This document shows positions 45,045 to 56,484 of a stretch of 64,000 bases of DNA, in pieces (the first letter of the stretch is position 1; the number at the start of each line of letters is the position of its first letter). Where the stretch lies: positions 1 to 64,000 of the forward strand of contig JBAZTO010000016.1 of the NCBI GenBank assembly GCA_041661865.1, written 5' to 3'. The translations under genes were made by a program, and so were the position numbers. Below the pieces are notes generated by a model. That model did no database searches. It was given only the letters and a program-made list of their open reading frames with translations, and was not told where the DNA came from. This DNA is from JBAZTO01 sp041661865. Lineage in GTDB: Bacteria > Planctomycetota > Phycisphaerae > SM23-33.

Positions 45045-45428
45045 TTACTTCTTACTGGCCGGCTTCCGCCATCGCACGCGGGGCGCTTCGCCCCAGATCA
45101 GTTCCAGGTCGTAGTAGCGGCGGTGCGACGCGTCGAAAATATGCACCACCACATCCACGAAGTCCAGCACGATCCAGTCGCCGGACTGCTTTCCGGCCAC
45201 GTGCCAGACCTTCTGCCCGATCTTCGCGCCGCACTCGGCCACGTCGTCGGCGACCGTCCGCATCTGCCGGTCGGAAGTCCCGGTGCAGATGACGAAGTAC
45301 TGCGTGATCGGGCTGATCCCTCGCAGGTCCAGGACGATAATATCGTCGGCATTATCGTCCAGGGCGATTCGAGCCGCCTCGATCGCCAGCAGCCGTGCGG
45401 GGTCGTCTTTGCGTGCGCGCTTGGCCAA
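45045..45428 (-). CDS. rsfS: Ribosome silencing factor RsfS
   Basis: This 127-residue protein matches the RsfS/Iojap family. Family-typical sequence includes DIIVLDLRGISPITQYFVI, CTGTSDRQMRTVADDVAE, and later SGDWIVLDFVDVVVHIFD. It binds ribosomal protein L14 and blocks subunit joining under starvation. The start is TTG (45428) with AAGG nearby; no ATG or GTG upstream is in frame. It follows the pyrophosphatase gene by 13 bases and could share its transcript. Confidence 0.95.
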   Translation of the reverse strand: MAKRARKDDPARLLAIEAARIALDDNADDIIVLDLRGISPITQYFVICTGTSDRQMRTVADDVAECGAKIGQKVWHVAGKQSGDWIVLDFVDVVVHIFDASHRRYYDLELIWGEAPRVRWRKPASKK

Positions 45429-45441
45429 CTTTGATACCTTA

Positions 45442-48012
<2,571 letters not shown>

Positions 48013-48213
48013 TGCCACTTTTCCTGTTTCCCCCCAGGCCTTTTGCTCTTGCCCCTCTTGCTCGGAACAAATCCGACCAAGACTCGCCTGGTCACAAAAC
48101 CTGGGTCAAGTTACTGTTGATTGCTTAACCGCAGCGGCCAAGTGACGCTTGCGTCACCCGGCCGGTGTGGAAAAAACTATTGCAGAGTGCGCGTGCCACT
48201 CAAGCGGGAATCC

Positions 48214-48396
48214 CTACATCGGGAACATGGTCCGCTTGAAGCTCTTGCGAGCCCGGCGACGACGACGCTCGGAGGGCTTTTCGTAGTAGCTGTTGCGCTT
48301 GATGTCTTTGACCAGACCTTCTTTTTCGCACATCTTCTTGAAACGCCTGATCATCTGCTGGACCGACTCGTTGCCTCTGGACTTAACTTTAATCAT
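48214..48396 (-). CDS. rpsU: 30S ribosomal protein S21
   Basis: This 60-residue protein is a typical S21: MIKVKSRGNESVQQMIRRFKK is followed by CEKEGLVKDIKRNSYYEKPS and an arginine-rich tail. It takes part in mRNA binding by the 30S subunit. S21 is absent in some bacterial lineages, so its presence is a mild taxonomic clue. A promoter-like pair lies at 48455-48482 on the same strand. A GTGACGC/GCGTCAC hairpin at 48142-48157 lies downstream but lacks a T-run. Confidence 0.96.
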   Translation of the reverse strand: MIKVKSRGNESVQQMIRRFKKMCEKEGLVKDIKRNSYYEKPSERRRRRARKSFKRTMFPM

Positions 48397-48454
48397 TCTG
48401 CAATCACTTTGCCTTTCACCTCGGATGCTCTTTTACCCGATCAAGAGTCCGTCT

Positions 48455-48482
48455 ATGATAGGCATCGCCTTGAGCAGTTCAA
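48455..48482 (-). promoter_or_regulatory. Sigma70-like promoter candidate for rpsU
   Basis: On the minus strand TTGAAC is followed by 16 bases and TATCAT, about 60 bases upstream of the S21 start codon. This fits sigma70 spacing with one or two mismatches per hexamer. It is the only such pair close to the gene. Confidence 0.42.
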
Positions 48483-48645
48483 GCTATTTTCGCACTTTTT
48501 GCGGACCGACCCCGGCGGGCCTTGACGGGGCCCCCCTCCGCCCTAGAATAGCAGCCTGGGAAAGCAGGATGCGTACAACCTTTTCCACGCCCGCAGGCGA
48601 GGTTTTGCCCCCTCCTGCCCCCCGGCGGCCAGGAAAGCGACAAAA

Positions 48646-49068
48646 ATGACACAACCCACACAAGCCATTGATCTTGAGATCCGAGTCCGCTACGTCGAGG
48701 CCGACCAGATGGGCGTGCTACACCACAGCCGCTACTGGGTCTATTTTGAGATGGGCCGAACCGAACTCCTTAGGGCAGCAGGGATTGTGTATCGCGACCT
48801 CGAAGAGGCCGGCGTTTTGTTCGTAGTGGCCCGCTGTAGCGCCAAGTACCACGCCCCAGCCCGCTACGACGACCTGCTGACGCTGACGACCCGCATCGCC
48901 CGCATGGGGGCGGCCAAGATCGACCACGAGTACGAACTCCGCCGCAAGAGCGACGGCCTGCTGCTGGCCACCGCCCAGACGACTTTGGCCTGTGTCGACC
49001 GAAGCGGCCAGGTGATAGAAATCCCGGCGGCGATACGCGAAGGCAAGGGACTTGGGGGGCAGCGCTAG
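48646..49068 (+). CDS. Hotdog-fold acyl-CoA thioesterase (YbgC/4-hydroxybenzoyl-CoA type)
   Basis: This 140-residue hotdog protein has the catalytic motif YVEADQMGVLHHSRYWVYFE, in which Asp20 is the catalytic residue. Family members hydrolyse acyl- or aroyl-CoA esters. AGGAAAG lies eight bases before the ATG. The last four bases overlap the end of purC, which runs in the opposite direction. It is not part of a Tol-Pal operon as YbgC usually is, so the substrate is unknown. Confidence 0.9.
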   Translation: MTQPTQAIDLEIRVRYVEADQMGVLHHSRYWVYFEMGRTELLRAAGIVYRDLEEAGVLFVVARCSAKYHAPARYDDLLTLTTRIARMGAAKIDHEYELRRKSDGLLLATAQTTLACVDRSGQVIEIPAAIREGKGLGGQR

Positions 49069-49958
49069 GCCCAGATGAATCGCTGGCCGGTCAAGCGGGT
49101 GTAGGCCTCGATGTATCGCTCGCGCGTGGCCTGGACGATTTCCAGCGGCAGCAGCGGACCGGGCGCCTGGCGGTCGAAACCGATTTCATCGAGCCAGTCG
49201 CGGAGAGGCTGCTTGTCGAAACTGGGCTGATCCTTGCCCGGCTCGTAAGCGTCGGCCGGCCAGAAGCGGGAGGAATCGGGCGTGAGGACTTCGTCGATGA
49301 GGATGATCGAACCGTCGGCCAGGCGGCCCCACTCGAACTTCGTGTCGGCCACGATGATGCCGCGCTGCGCGGCGTAGCTGCGGGCCCGGTTGTAGATGGC
49401 CAGGGACTTCTCGCGGACGATGTTCATCGTATCGGCGCCGACCAGTTCGCAGGCGACCTGGAAGGAGATGTTCTCGTCGTGGCCCTGGGAGGCCTTGGTC
49501 GAAGGGGTGAAGATCGGCTCGGGCAACTTGGAACACTGCTTGAGCTTCTTGGGCAGCTTGACCCCGCAGACCTCGCCGCTCTCCTTGTATTCCTTCCACG
49601 CGCTGCCGGCGAGGTAACCCCGCACGACACACTCGATGGGGATCACGTCGGCCTTGCGGCAAAGCATGAAGCGGCCTTCAATTTCCTCGTCGCGGCAGTC
49701 CTCGGGCAAGTCTTCCATTCGCGTGGAGACCAGGTGGTTGGCCACGATGTCGTCCAGCAGTTCAAACCAGAAGGCGCTGATCTGCGTCAACACCCGGCCC
49801 TTGTCGGGAATGCCGTTGGGCATCACCACGTCATAGGCGCTGATGCGGTCGGTGGCAACGATCAGTAGTTGCTCGGGCAATTCGTAGATGTCGCGAACCT
49901 TGCCCGATCTCTTGGGATAGTTGCCGATGGAGGTTGTCAGCAGGGCCGTTGATTTCAT
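49065..49958 (-). CDS. purC: Phosphoribosylaminoimidazole-succinocarboxamide synthase
   Basis: PurC joins aspartate to CAIR in purine synthesis. The 297-residue protein is the longer form resembling yeast ADE1 rather than the 240-residue enterobacterial type. It has the family motifs GKVRDIYELPEQLLIVATDR, ISAYDVVMPNGIPDKG, VIPIECVVRGYLAGSAW, and VADTKFEWG. The ATG is at 49958. It is not clustered with other purine genes here. Confidence 0.97.
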   Translation of the reverse strand: MKSTALLTTSIGNYPKRSGKVRDIYELPEQLLIVATDRISAYDVVMPNGIPDKGRVLTQISAFWFELLDDIVANHLVSTRMEDLPEDCRDEEIEGRFMLCRKADVIPIECVVRGYLAGSAWKEYKESGEVCGVKLPKKLKQCSKLPEPIFTPSTKASQGHDENISFQVACELVGADTMNIVREKSLAIYNRARSYAAQRGIIVADTKFEWGRLADGSIILIDEVLTPDSSRFWPADAYEPGKDQPSFDKQPLRDWLDEIGFDRQAPGPLLPLEIVQATRERYIEAYTRLTGQRFIWA

Positions 49959-50010
49959 GGCGTTTCTTTTACTCCTCCCCGCCGTCGCCCGTCAAGGGGT
50001 TGCTCGCCGC

Positions 50011-50811
50011 TCAGCGGTGGGCCAGGTAGGCCAGGAAGAAGGCGATCTGGGTCAGCAGGTTGTTGGCCAGCAGGACCTTGCGGGTCAGGGCCCCCTGCCG
50101 CGCGCCCAGGGCCAGCCCCCCGCCGACGGCCGTCAGCATGGCCGTGGCCGGGATGCCCAGTTGCGTCCAGGGCCAGTGGTTGAAGTACATGATGGTGGCA
50201 GAAAGCACCGCGGCCAGCGAAAGGGTCGTCGCCAGCGGCGAGCAGCCCCGCGCGAAGGCTGCGACGGCCGGCTCGGTCGCCTGCGAGGGCTTGCGGAACT
50301 GGCAGGTGACCAGCATGGCCCAGCCGCCCCAGATCGGGGCCAGCAGCAGCGGGCGGAACATCGTCTGGGGGCGAACCCACCACCACACGCGCGGCCAATA
50401 CTGCGGCCAGTCGGGGTCCCAGCACTTGAGGCCCAGCAAGGCCAGGGCCAGTACCAGCAGTATGACGCTCGTGGCCACGGCCTGGCCCGGGCCCGACCCG
50501 CCCAGCGCCTCGGCCAACGCCGCCACCGCGCGCCGGTAGACCAGCAGCATTCCAATGGCCAGCACTACCGCCACGGGCATCAGCGGGATGCCCGAGTAGT
50601 CGCCGAACAATCCCCACGTCCAGCTCCACAGTTGCATGGACATTCCGCCCCAGAGCACCGAAACGATCATCAGCTCCAGCCACGCGGCGGCAAAACGCGG
50701 CGCCGGCTGGGATGCCAAGGCCTCGTCGCCGGCCGTGAGCAGCAGCACCGCCGGCCGGTGGGCCAGCCATCGCGTCAGGGCCTTGCCGAGTTGGAAAACC
50801 TTCGAGAGCAT
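50011..50811 (-). CDS. Integral membrane protein of unknown function
   Basis: This 266-residue protein has about six hydrophobic segments (near 44-62, 75-95, 112-130, 158-172, 195-215 and 240-262) and is rich in Trp and Pro in the central loop (CWDPDWPQYWPRVWWWVRPQ). No family is recognised. It is 25 bases from the KDPG aldolase gene on the same strand, so the two may share a transcript. That could suggest a membrane role linked to sugar acids, but this is weak inference. Confidence 0.78.
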   Translation of the reverse strand: MLSKVFQLGKALTRWLAHRPAVLLLTAGDEALASQPAPRFAAAWLELMIVSVLWGGMSMQLWSWTWGLFGDYSGIPLMPVAVVLAIGMLLVYRRAVAALAEALGGSGPGQAVATSVILLVLALALLGLKCWDPDWPQYWPRVWWWVRPQTMFRPLLLAPIWGGWAMLVTCQFRKPSQATEPAVAAFARGCSPLATTLSLAAVLSATIMYFNHWPWTQLGIPATAMLTAVGGGLALGARQGALTRKVLLANNLLTQIAFFLAYLAHR

Positions 50812-50836
50812 CGTGGGTTTCTCGTGCGTAATGGCG

Positions 50837-51496
50837 TCAGTTCTTCTTCATGGCCGCGCGAGTCTCGGCCACGATCTTGACGTATCGGCGGGCCAGATCT
50901 TCGATCTCGCCGAAGTTGCCGCTCTCCAGGGCGGCCTTGGTCACCAGCGACGAGCCGATGCCGAGGGCCACCGCGCCGGCCTTGATCCAGTCGGCGGCAG
51001 TCGTCAGGTCCACCCCGCCGGTGGGCGAAAGTTTCAGGTGCGGCATGGGGGCCAGGACGTCCTTGAAGTAGCTGGGGCCAAACTGCCCGCCGGGAAAAAC
51101 CTTGACGATGTCGGCCCCGGCGTTGGAGGCGTTGAGAATCTCCGTCGGCGTCAGCGCGCCGGCGATCACCGGCAGGTCGGCGGCGTGGGCCCGCGCGATG
51201 ACCTCGGGATTGAAGATCGGAGAGACCACGAACTGCGCCCCGGCGGCGATGGCCTTGTCGGCCGTCGAGCCGTCCAGCACGCTGCCCACGCCGATCATCG
51301 CCGCGCCCAAGGCCGAGCGGCAATCGCTGATAACCTTCAGGGCGTTGGGAGTGGTCATCGTGATCTCGATGCACTCGACCCCGCCGGCCAGCAACGACTT
51401 GGCCACGTCAATAAGCTGCTCGCTACTCCTGGCACGGACAACCGCCACCACGCCCGTGGCACAAAGCCTCTCCACCGCTGCCGAACGATTGGACAT
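50837..51496 (-). CDS. eda: 2-dehydro-3-deoxy-phosphogluconate (KDPG/KDGal-type) aldolase
   Basis: This 219-residue class I aldolase splits 2-keto-3-deoxy-6-phosphogluconate (or the galactonate analogue) to pyruvate and glyceraldehyde-3-phosphate. The Schiff-base lysine K132 lies in DIVKVFPG, the catalytic glutamate E44 in CIEITMTT, and the GGVD segment near the C-terminus binds phosphate. The length is typical. AAGGA is 11 bases before the ATG. It serves the Entner-Doudoroff or uronate/pectin breakdown route, which suits the pectate-lyase gene that starts nearby on the other strand. Confidence 0.93.
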   Translation of the reverse strand: MSNRSAAVERLCATGVVAVVRARSSEQLIDVAKSLLAGGVECIEITMTTPNALKVISDCRSALGAAMIGVGSVLDGSTADKAIAAGAQFVVSPIFNPEVIARAHAADLPVIAGALTPTEILNASNAGADIVKVFPGGQFGPSYFKDVLAPMPHLKLSPTGGVDLTTAADWIKAGAVALGIGSSLVTKAALESGNFGEIEDLARRYVKIVAETRAAMKKN

Positions 51497-51665
51497 TGAT
51501 GCATTTCCTTTCGCCTTGAAACCATAGTAGGAGGCCCGTTGACAGTCAATCGGTTAATCGGACGACAGATGGAATCAGCTGGCGGGCCAGGCAGGCTGGT
51601 TGCACGTTCTGCCAACTGCGGGCCTCTTTCAAAATGGGTTGTCCTTATTAATTTCCGGGATTTCT

Positions 51666-51694
51666 TTGACAAATTGCGCAAAAGATATTATATA
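51666..51694 (+). promoter_or_regulatory. Near-consensus sigma70 promoter upstream of the pectate-lyase-like gene
   Basis: TTGACA (51666-51671), exactly 17 bases, then TATATA (51689-51694). The surrounding DNA is AT-rich, unlike its neighbours. Transcription would begin near 51701, leaving a leader of about 140 bases with a palindrome (AAAGGGCCCTTT) and a GGAGGAGAG ribosome site before the ATG at 51840. Confidence 0.85.
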
Positions 51695-51839
51695 GGGGTG
51701 GCTTTCCCGATGCCGTTGGTGGCAGTGCGGTTCCGCCAGACTTCGGGAGTTTTACACGAGGGTCCAGCGCTTAGCCCAAGGCACCCATCAAAGGGCCCTT
51801 TGGGAGACCCTCCCAGAGAATCTCTTGGAGGAGAGAACC

Positions 51840-53252
51840 ATGCTTACCGGAATGTTGCGCGCGGGCATGCGTTGTGCCATATGTTTCTCGGCACTACTCA
51901 TCTGGTCGCTTCCTTCGCAGGCCCTGATCGCCTTCCCCGGCGCGGAGGGATTCGGCGCCAATGCCATTGGCGGCCGGTATGGCGACGTCTATCACGTGAC
52001 CTCGCTGGCTGACACCTATGTCCCCGGCACGCTGCGGTATGGCGTTTATTCCGCGCCGTCGGCCGGGAGGACAATCGTCTTCGACATCTCCGGCACCATT
52101 AACATGGCCCAGTACTTGAGCATTGCGCGCGACAAGGTCACCATTGCCGGCCAAACCGCTCCGGGCGACGGGATCACGATGGCCGGGTATGGCGTGTACA
52201 TTGATGCCAACGACGTCATTCTCCGCGACATGCGGTTCCGCCTGGGCACGGCCAACAACCAGGAGGCCGACACCCTGGGCATCAACAACGGCTCGAACAT
52301 CATTGTGGATCACTGTTCGGCCTCCTGGAGTGTGGATGAGACGCTTTCGGTGGCCGGCACGGCCCGCAACGTCACTGTGCAGTGGACGACGATTTCCGAA
52401 AGCCTCGACCACTCCATTCACAGTAAAGGCGCACACGGCTACGGGTCGCTGATCAGGCCGGATGTCGACGCCAGCTATACCTTCCACCACAACCTTTACG
52501 CCCACAACCGAAGCCGCAATCCCAGGCCCGGCACCTATAACGGCAAGCTCCTTCAGTTCGATTTTCGCAACAACGTGGTCTACGATTGGGGCCAGGCCGG
52601 CTACGGAGCCTACGACGGCGAGTACGTGAACATGAATTACGTCGGCAACTACCTGGTCGCGGGGCAGTCGACGAAGCCCGAAAACTTGGGCGACGCCTTC
52701 GCAGGCGGCAGCGTGGACACGCACATCTACCAATCCGGCAACATGATTGACAGCGACCGCGACGGCAATCACGACGGTGTGGACACCGGCTGGGGCATGA
52801 TCACCGACACTTACACGAAGGTCTTGTCTCCGTACAACTATGCGTCCGTGGCCACAGACACAGCCGACGTGGCTTACACGAGGGTGCTGGGCGATGTCGG
52901 GGCCCGGCCCTGGGCACGCGACCCGGTGGACCTTCGCATCATCAACGACGTCAAGAACGAGACTGGGCACGTCATCGACGCCACCTCGGAGGTCGGAGGC
53001 TTCCCGACACTGGCTTCGATCCTCCGGCCAACGGACTTTGATACCGACCTCGACGGCATGCCCAATTTCTGGGAGACGCTCTACGGCACCAACCCCAGCC
53101 TCGCCGATAACAGCGGCGATAGAGACGGCGACGGCTACACGAATCTTGAAGCCTACCTCGCCTACGCAGCCGTGCCCGAACCGGTCACCATGAGCCTGCT
53201 GATCCTGGGTGGCACGATGCTGCTGAGAAGGCGAAACTCTCGGCAGATTTGA
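51840..53252 (+). CDS. Secreted PL1-like pectate lyase with PEP-CTERM tail
   Basis: The ATG at 51840 follows GGAGGAGAG. The 470-residue protein has a signal peptide (to about residue 28) and a right-handed beta-helix of the pectate lyase superfamily, starting FPGAEGFGANAIGGRYGDVY. Helix turns follow, with DHCSASWSVDETLSV and NRSRNPRPG. A DTDLDGMPNFWETLYGTNP and DRDGDGYTNLEAY pair of calcium loops precedes the tail, as in planctomycete pectate lyases. The last 25 residues are VPEPVTMSLLILGGTMLLRR, a PEP-CTERM signal, so it should be anchored or secreted by an exosortase route. The exact substrate was not determined. Confidence 0.9.
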   Translation: MLTGMLRAGMRCAICFSALLIWSLPSQALIAFPGAEGFGANAIGGRYGDVYHVTSLADTYVPGTLRYGVYSAPSAGRTIVFDISGTINMAQYLSIARDKVTIAGQTAPGDGITMAGYGVYIDANDVILRDMRFRLGTANNQEADTLGINNGSNIIVDHCSASWSVDETLSVAGTARNVTVQWTTISESLDHSIHSKGAHGYGSLIRPDVDASYTFHHNLYAHNRSRNPRPGTYNGKLLQFDFRNNVVYDWGQAGYGAYDGEYVNMNYVGNYLVAGQSTKPENLGDAFAGGSVDTHIYQSGNMIDSDRDGNHDGVDTGWGMITDTYTKVLSPYNYASVATDTADVAYTRVLGDVGARPWARDPVDLRIINDVKNETGHVIDATSEVGGFPTLASILRPTDFDTDLDGMPNFWETLYGTNPSLADNSGDRDGDGYTNLEAYLAYAAVPEPVTMSLLILGGTMLLRRRNSRQI

Positions 53253-53264
53253 CGGAAAGCATGT

Positions 53265-54968
53265 TCACGGGTTCCATTCCGCCGGCGCGGTGGAGACCGA
53301 CTCCAAGGCCTGGACATTCTCGCGCGGCGGCTCCAGGCCGAGTTTGCGGCACTGGATCAGGTCCGCCCAGGCTCGGTCGTACTGCTTCGGGTCGCGCTGC
53401 CCCAGGCGGAAGCAGCAACCGGCGCGAGCCATGTACGCGCCGGCCAGCTTCGGCCGAAGTTCGATCACGCGGGAATAGTCGTGTGCGGCCTGGTCGAACC
53501 GGCCTAGCTTCTTGAGGAGGTTTCCGCGATACATGAAGATTTCCCAGTCATTCGGATCGAGCCGCGCGGCGATGTCGTACTCGCCCATCGCCTCGTCGAG
53601 CCGCCCCGCCTGTTCGAGGTGCAGCCCCAGGCAGTTGTGCGCCCGCTGGTTATCGGGGCGCAGCGTCAGCGTCTGCCGCCAGATGACGATGGCGCTGCGG
53701 TAGTCCTCGTTCCGCTGGCGCGTGCCGACCAGGAGCGCCGTGACAATCCCGACGGCCCCCAGCGCCATGCCCACGGCGACCATCGCCCCCGGCACCCGGC
53801 CGCTCGCGAGCAGGCCCATGAGCAGGGATGCGCCGACCACCACGACTGAGACCAGGGCCGCCAGCGGCAGGTACATCCGGTGCTCGAAGGCCAGGTCCGC
53901 CAGCGGGATGAAGCTCGATGTCGGCGCCAGCACCATGAAGAACACTGCCCCCGCGAAGCCCCATCTCGGCCGGCGAACCAGGGCCCACAGCGTCGCGCCC
54001 AGCAGCGTGCAGATCACGATCGCGCCCGGCACGACTTCCCCAGCCGAGCGGGCGAGCTTCCAGTCGTAGTCCAGGCACAGCGGGTGCGGCCAGAATGAAA
54101 GCGACAGGTAGTGCAGCACCACGCCCGCCTCCGTGGCCGCGTACACCAGCGGGTTGGCGGCGGCTGCACCGGCGGTCCCGCCGCGGTCTCCGCTGACAAA
54201 CGCCAGTGCCACCAGCAGGCCCCACGTCGCCGCAAGCGCCAAGTACAGCCCCCATCGGGCCGACAACGCCTTGCGGAACGAGCCGGCGATGAACGCCCGA
54301 TCGAGCAGCAGCACCGCCAGCGGCACCGAGGCCATCGGCTCCTTGGTCGCCATTCCGGCGGCACACGCCGCCACGGAGGCCACGTACCACCACGCCGCTC
54401 GACGCGACGCGCTGCCGCGCAGCATGCAGTAGAGCGTCAGCAGATACAGCAGCGCCATCATCGACTCGACGCGCTGGATCACATACGTCACGGCCGCCGT
54501 CGTCAGCGGGTGGACCGCCCAGATCATGGCCGTCGCCAGCGCCAGCCAGCCGGCCGACTGTCGCAGCCGCGGCGGCATGCCGGGCGTACGCAGCAATCGA
54601 TTGAGCAGGCCGAATAAGGCCAGTGCCGCCAACACGTGCATGGCGACGTTGAAGACATGATACGAGAACACATCCAGGCCGCTGATTGCGTAGTTGGCCG
54701 CGAGCGAAAGCACGAGCAGGGGCCGGCCCTGCGTGGTGCTGCCGGGCTCCTGCCGGGCGGCCAGCAGCTCATGCACCGGCCAGCAGCGGCGGATCGTCGC
54801 GTTGTCCGTGATCGAGCCGGTATCGTCCAGGACGAACTCGCCCCACAGTCCGTTGGAGTAGGCGGCCACGGTCACGATCACCAGGAACGCGCCGCCCAGC
54901 CATGCGAACCCTCGCGGCGGGCGGGCCGTGGCGGACGAGTCCGAACTTGTTCGTTTGGGACCGGGCAT
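53265..54968 (-). CDS. TMTC-like membrane glycosyltransferase with C-terminal TPRs
   Basis: The 567-residue protein has about ten to twelve membrane helices. The first luminal/periplasmic loop carries the acidic FVLDDTGSI motif (GT-C fold, catalytic Asp) near residue 48. The C-terminal 130 residues hold TPRs, with RAHNCLGLHLEQAGRLDEAM and FDQAAHDYSRVIELRPKLAG. Vertebrate TMTC proteins, with this layout, are O-mannosyltransferases; the bacterial relatives are uncharacterised. It ends 12 bases from the pectate-lyase gene, convergently. Confidence 0.85.
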   Translation of the reverse strand: MPGPKRTSSDSSATARPPRGFAWLGGAFLVIVTVAAYSNGLWGEFVLDDTGSITDNATIRRCWPVHELLAARQEPGSTTQGRPLLVLSLAANYAISGLDVFSYHVFNVAMHVLAALALFGLLNRLLRTPGMPPRLRQSAGWLALATAMIWAVHPLTTAAVTYVIQRVESMMALLYLLTLYCMLRGSASRRAAWWYVASVAACAAGMATKEPMASVPLAVLLLDRAFIAGSFRKALSARWGLYLALAATWGLLVALAFVSGDRGGTAGAAAANPLVYAATEAGVVLHYLSLSFWPHPLCLDYDWKLARSAGEVVPGAIVICTLLGATLWALVRRPRWGFAGAVFFMVLAPTSSFIPLADLAFEHRMYLPLAALVSVVVVGASLLMGLLASGRVPGAMVAVGMALGAVGIVTALLVGTRQRNEDYRSAIVIWRQTLTLRPDNQRAHNCLGLHLEQAGRLDEAMGEYDIAARLDPNDWEIFMYRGNLLKKLGRFDQAAHDYSRVIELRPKLAGAYMARAGCCFRLGQRDPKQYDRAWADLIQCRKLGLEPPRENVQALESVSTAPAEWNP

Positions 54969-55156
54969 GATTCGCGACGCCGATTCTACACGTTTGGGCC
55001 TGGAGACGATACTGAAGTGTCCGGCTTGGTTGGCTGAATCAAATCGTGCGTAGAGAACCTGATATGCGGGGAGGACGACGGGCCCCCTACGGCGATCTGA
55101 GCAGAGAGGCCGACACTACCGACAATCGACCGGTGATCTCACAAGAGACGCGGAGA

Positions 55157-56482
55157 TCAGCCGCCGGCGACTTCCCTGACTCGGAAGAGCGTTCGGCAAC
55201 CGTCCACGCTCAGCCCGACTCGGCCGGTGGTCGGCAAGGTGGCGATCTTTTCGCCATTGGCCCAAAGTGTCGTGGAACCGCCCTCCTGGCTCACCTTCAG
55301 GACATCGTCGCCGTTGCCCCGTTTGAGATCGCTCTCGGAGACCGTCGCCCATGCGCCACCCTGGCGGTGCATGATTCGGATCTTGTGATCGCCAATCACC
55401 TGGAAGAGGTGAAACTCCGTCGGCGACTGGTAAGCGAAGACCAGGCCCGCCGCGCCGCCCGCCGTCTGCGGCTGGATGTCCACCGTCAGGGCCTGGGGTG
55501 TCTGTTTCAGGATAGTCATGGCGTTGGCCTTGGATTCGCTCTCAATGGCCTCGCCCCGCTGCTGCCAGCCAATCCAGACGATCTGCCACGGCTGGGAGTG
55601 ACTGACGATCCATTCGCGATACTCCTGGGAAAAACTGGCATAATCGCGACCAAAGGCCCGCTTCCAGGTCTCGTCCGCGTCGGCTCGTTGATCGAGCCCC
55701 GCGCTGAGTTGACGGAACTGGTCGGGGTACTTGTTCACGAGGAAGTGCACCAGGGCCCACGATTCCGGCCGCCCGGCGCGGGGAAGCATAGCACCCAGGT
55801 CGCTGCCGGCCGCTTCAAATTTCCAAAGCGCCTTGGCAGGATAATCCTCCAGCGTGATGGCTGGAATGACGCCGGTCTGAAGGCGCCGGCCATCCCAGTT
55901 GTGCATCGCGAAATACTCCGCGAGGCCCTCGGTATACCAGTTGGTCGATGGAAACTGGTTGCCCGTGGATGTGAGCCAATGGAACTGGTGAGTGGCTTCG
56001 TGCAACAGCACATGCCTCGTGAAGTAGGCCGACGGCTGGACCCAGACGTAGGCCTTTCGTGTGGCTGGAGCATAGTACCCACCGGCATACAACACTGCCT
56101 GGCCATCGGCCTGAAGGGCTGCGGCCCACTTCTCGCGCGTGGCGTAGAGGGCCAGGGGCAGGCGTCCCGAGGGAGCGGATCCAAAATACCGGGTGAGCTG
56201 CGCGTGGAGCTGTTCGAGCATGTTGCCGACCTCGGCTGCGTCCAACCCTTCGACGTAAAGGTCGTAATGCTCGGTTCGCAGCTCCGTGCCGGACCCGCCG
56301 GCAGGCTGGGCCACCACCGACGACGCCACAGCGCTTTGAACGCAGGCGCCCAGGCAGATTACTGCCGCCAGCACCCTTGCCAGGCTGCCAGGGGCGAGGG
56401 AGAAAGGCGGGAAGCTCAACGGCCCGGCCGAGGGAATGCTTTCCGCGAAACGAGAATGCAGAATTCGTTTTGCGTCTGTCAC
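55157..56482 (-). CDS. DUF1570-type zinc metalloprotease (gluzincin), long form
   Basis: The 441-residue protein has a long signal peptide-like N-terminus (to about residue 55), a DUF1570-like domain and a C-terminal jelly-roll domain (about 310-441). The HExxH zinc motif is HEATHQFHWL (H161, E162, H165), and the third ligand is probably E185 or E189 in YTEGLAEYF. The start is GTG with AGGAG seven bases upstream. It begins two bases after the end of the neighbouring DUF1570 gene on the same strand, so they form an operon. Substrates of DUF1570 proteins are unknown. Confidence 0.85.
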   Translation of the reverse strand: MTDAKRILHSRFAESIPSAGPLSFPPFSLAPGSLARVLAAVICLGACVQSAVASSVVAQPAGGSGTELRTEHYDLYVEGLDAAEVGNMLEQLHAQLTRYFGSAPSGRLPLALYATREKWAAALQADGQAVLYAGGYYAPATRKAYVWVQPSAYFTRHVLLHEATHQFHWLTSTGNQFPSTNWYTEGLAEYFAMHNWDGRRLQTGVIPAITLEDYPAKALWKFEAAGSDLGAMLPRAGRPESWALVHFLVNKYPDQFRQLSAGLDQRADADETWKRAFGRDYASFSQEYREWIVSHSQPWQIVWIGWQQRGEAIESESKANAMTILKQTPQALTVDIQPQTAGGAAGLVFAYQSPTEFHLFQVIGDHKIRIMHRQGGAWATVSESDLKRGNGDDVLKVSQEGGSTTLWANGEKIATLPTTGRVGLSVDGCRTLFRVREVAGG

Positions 56483-56484
56483 GA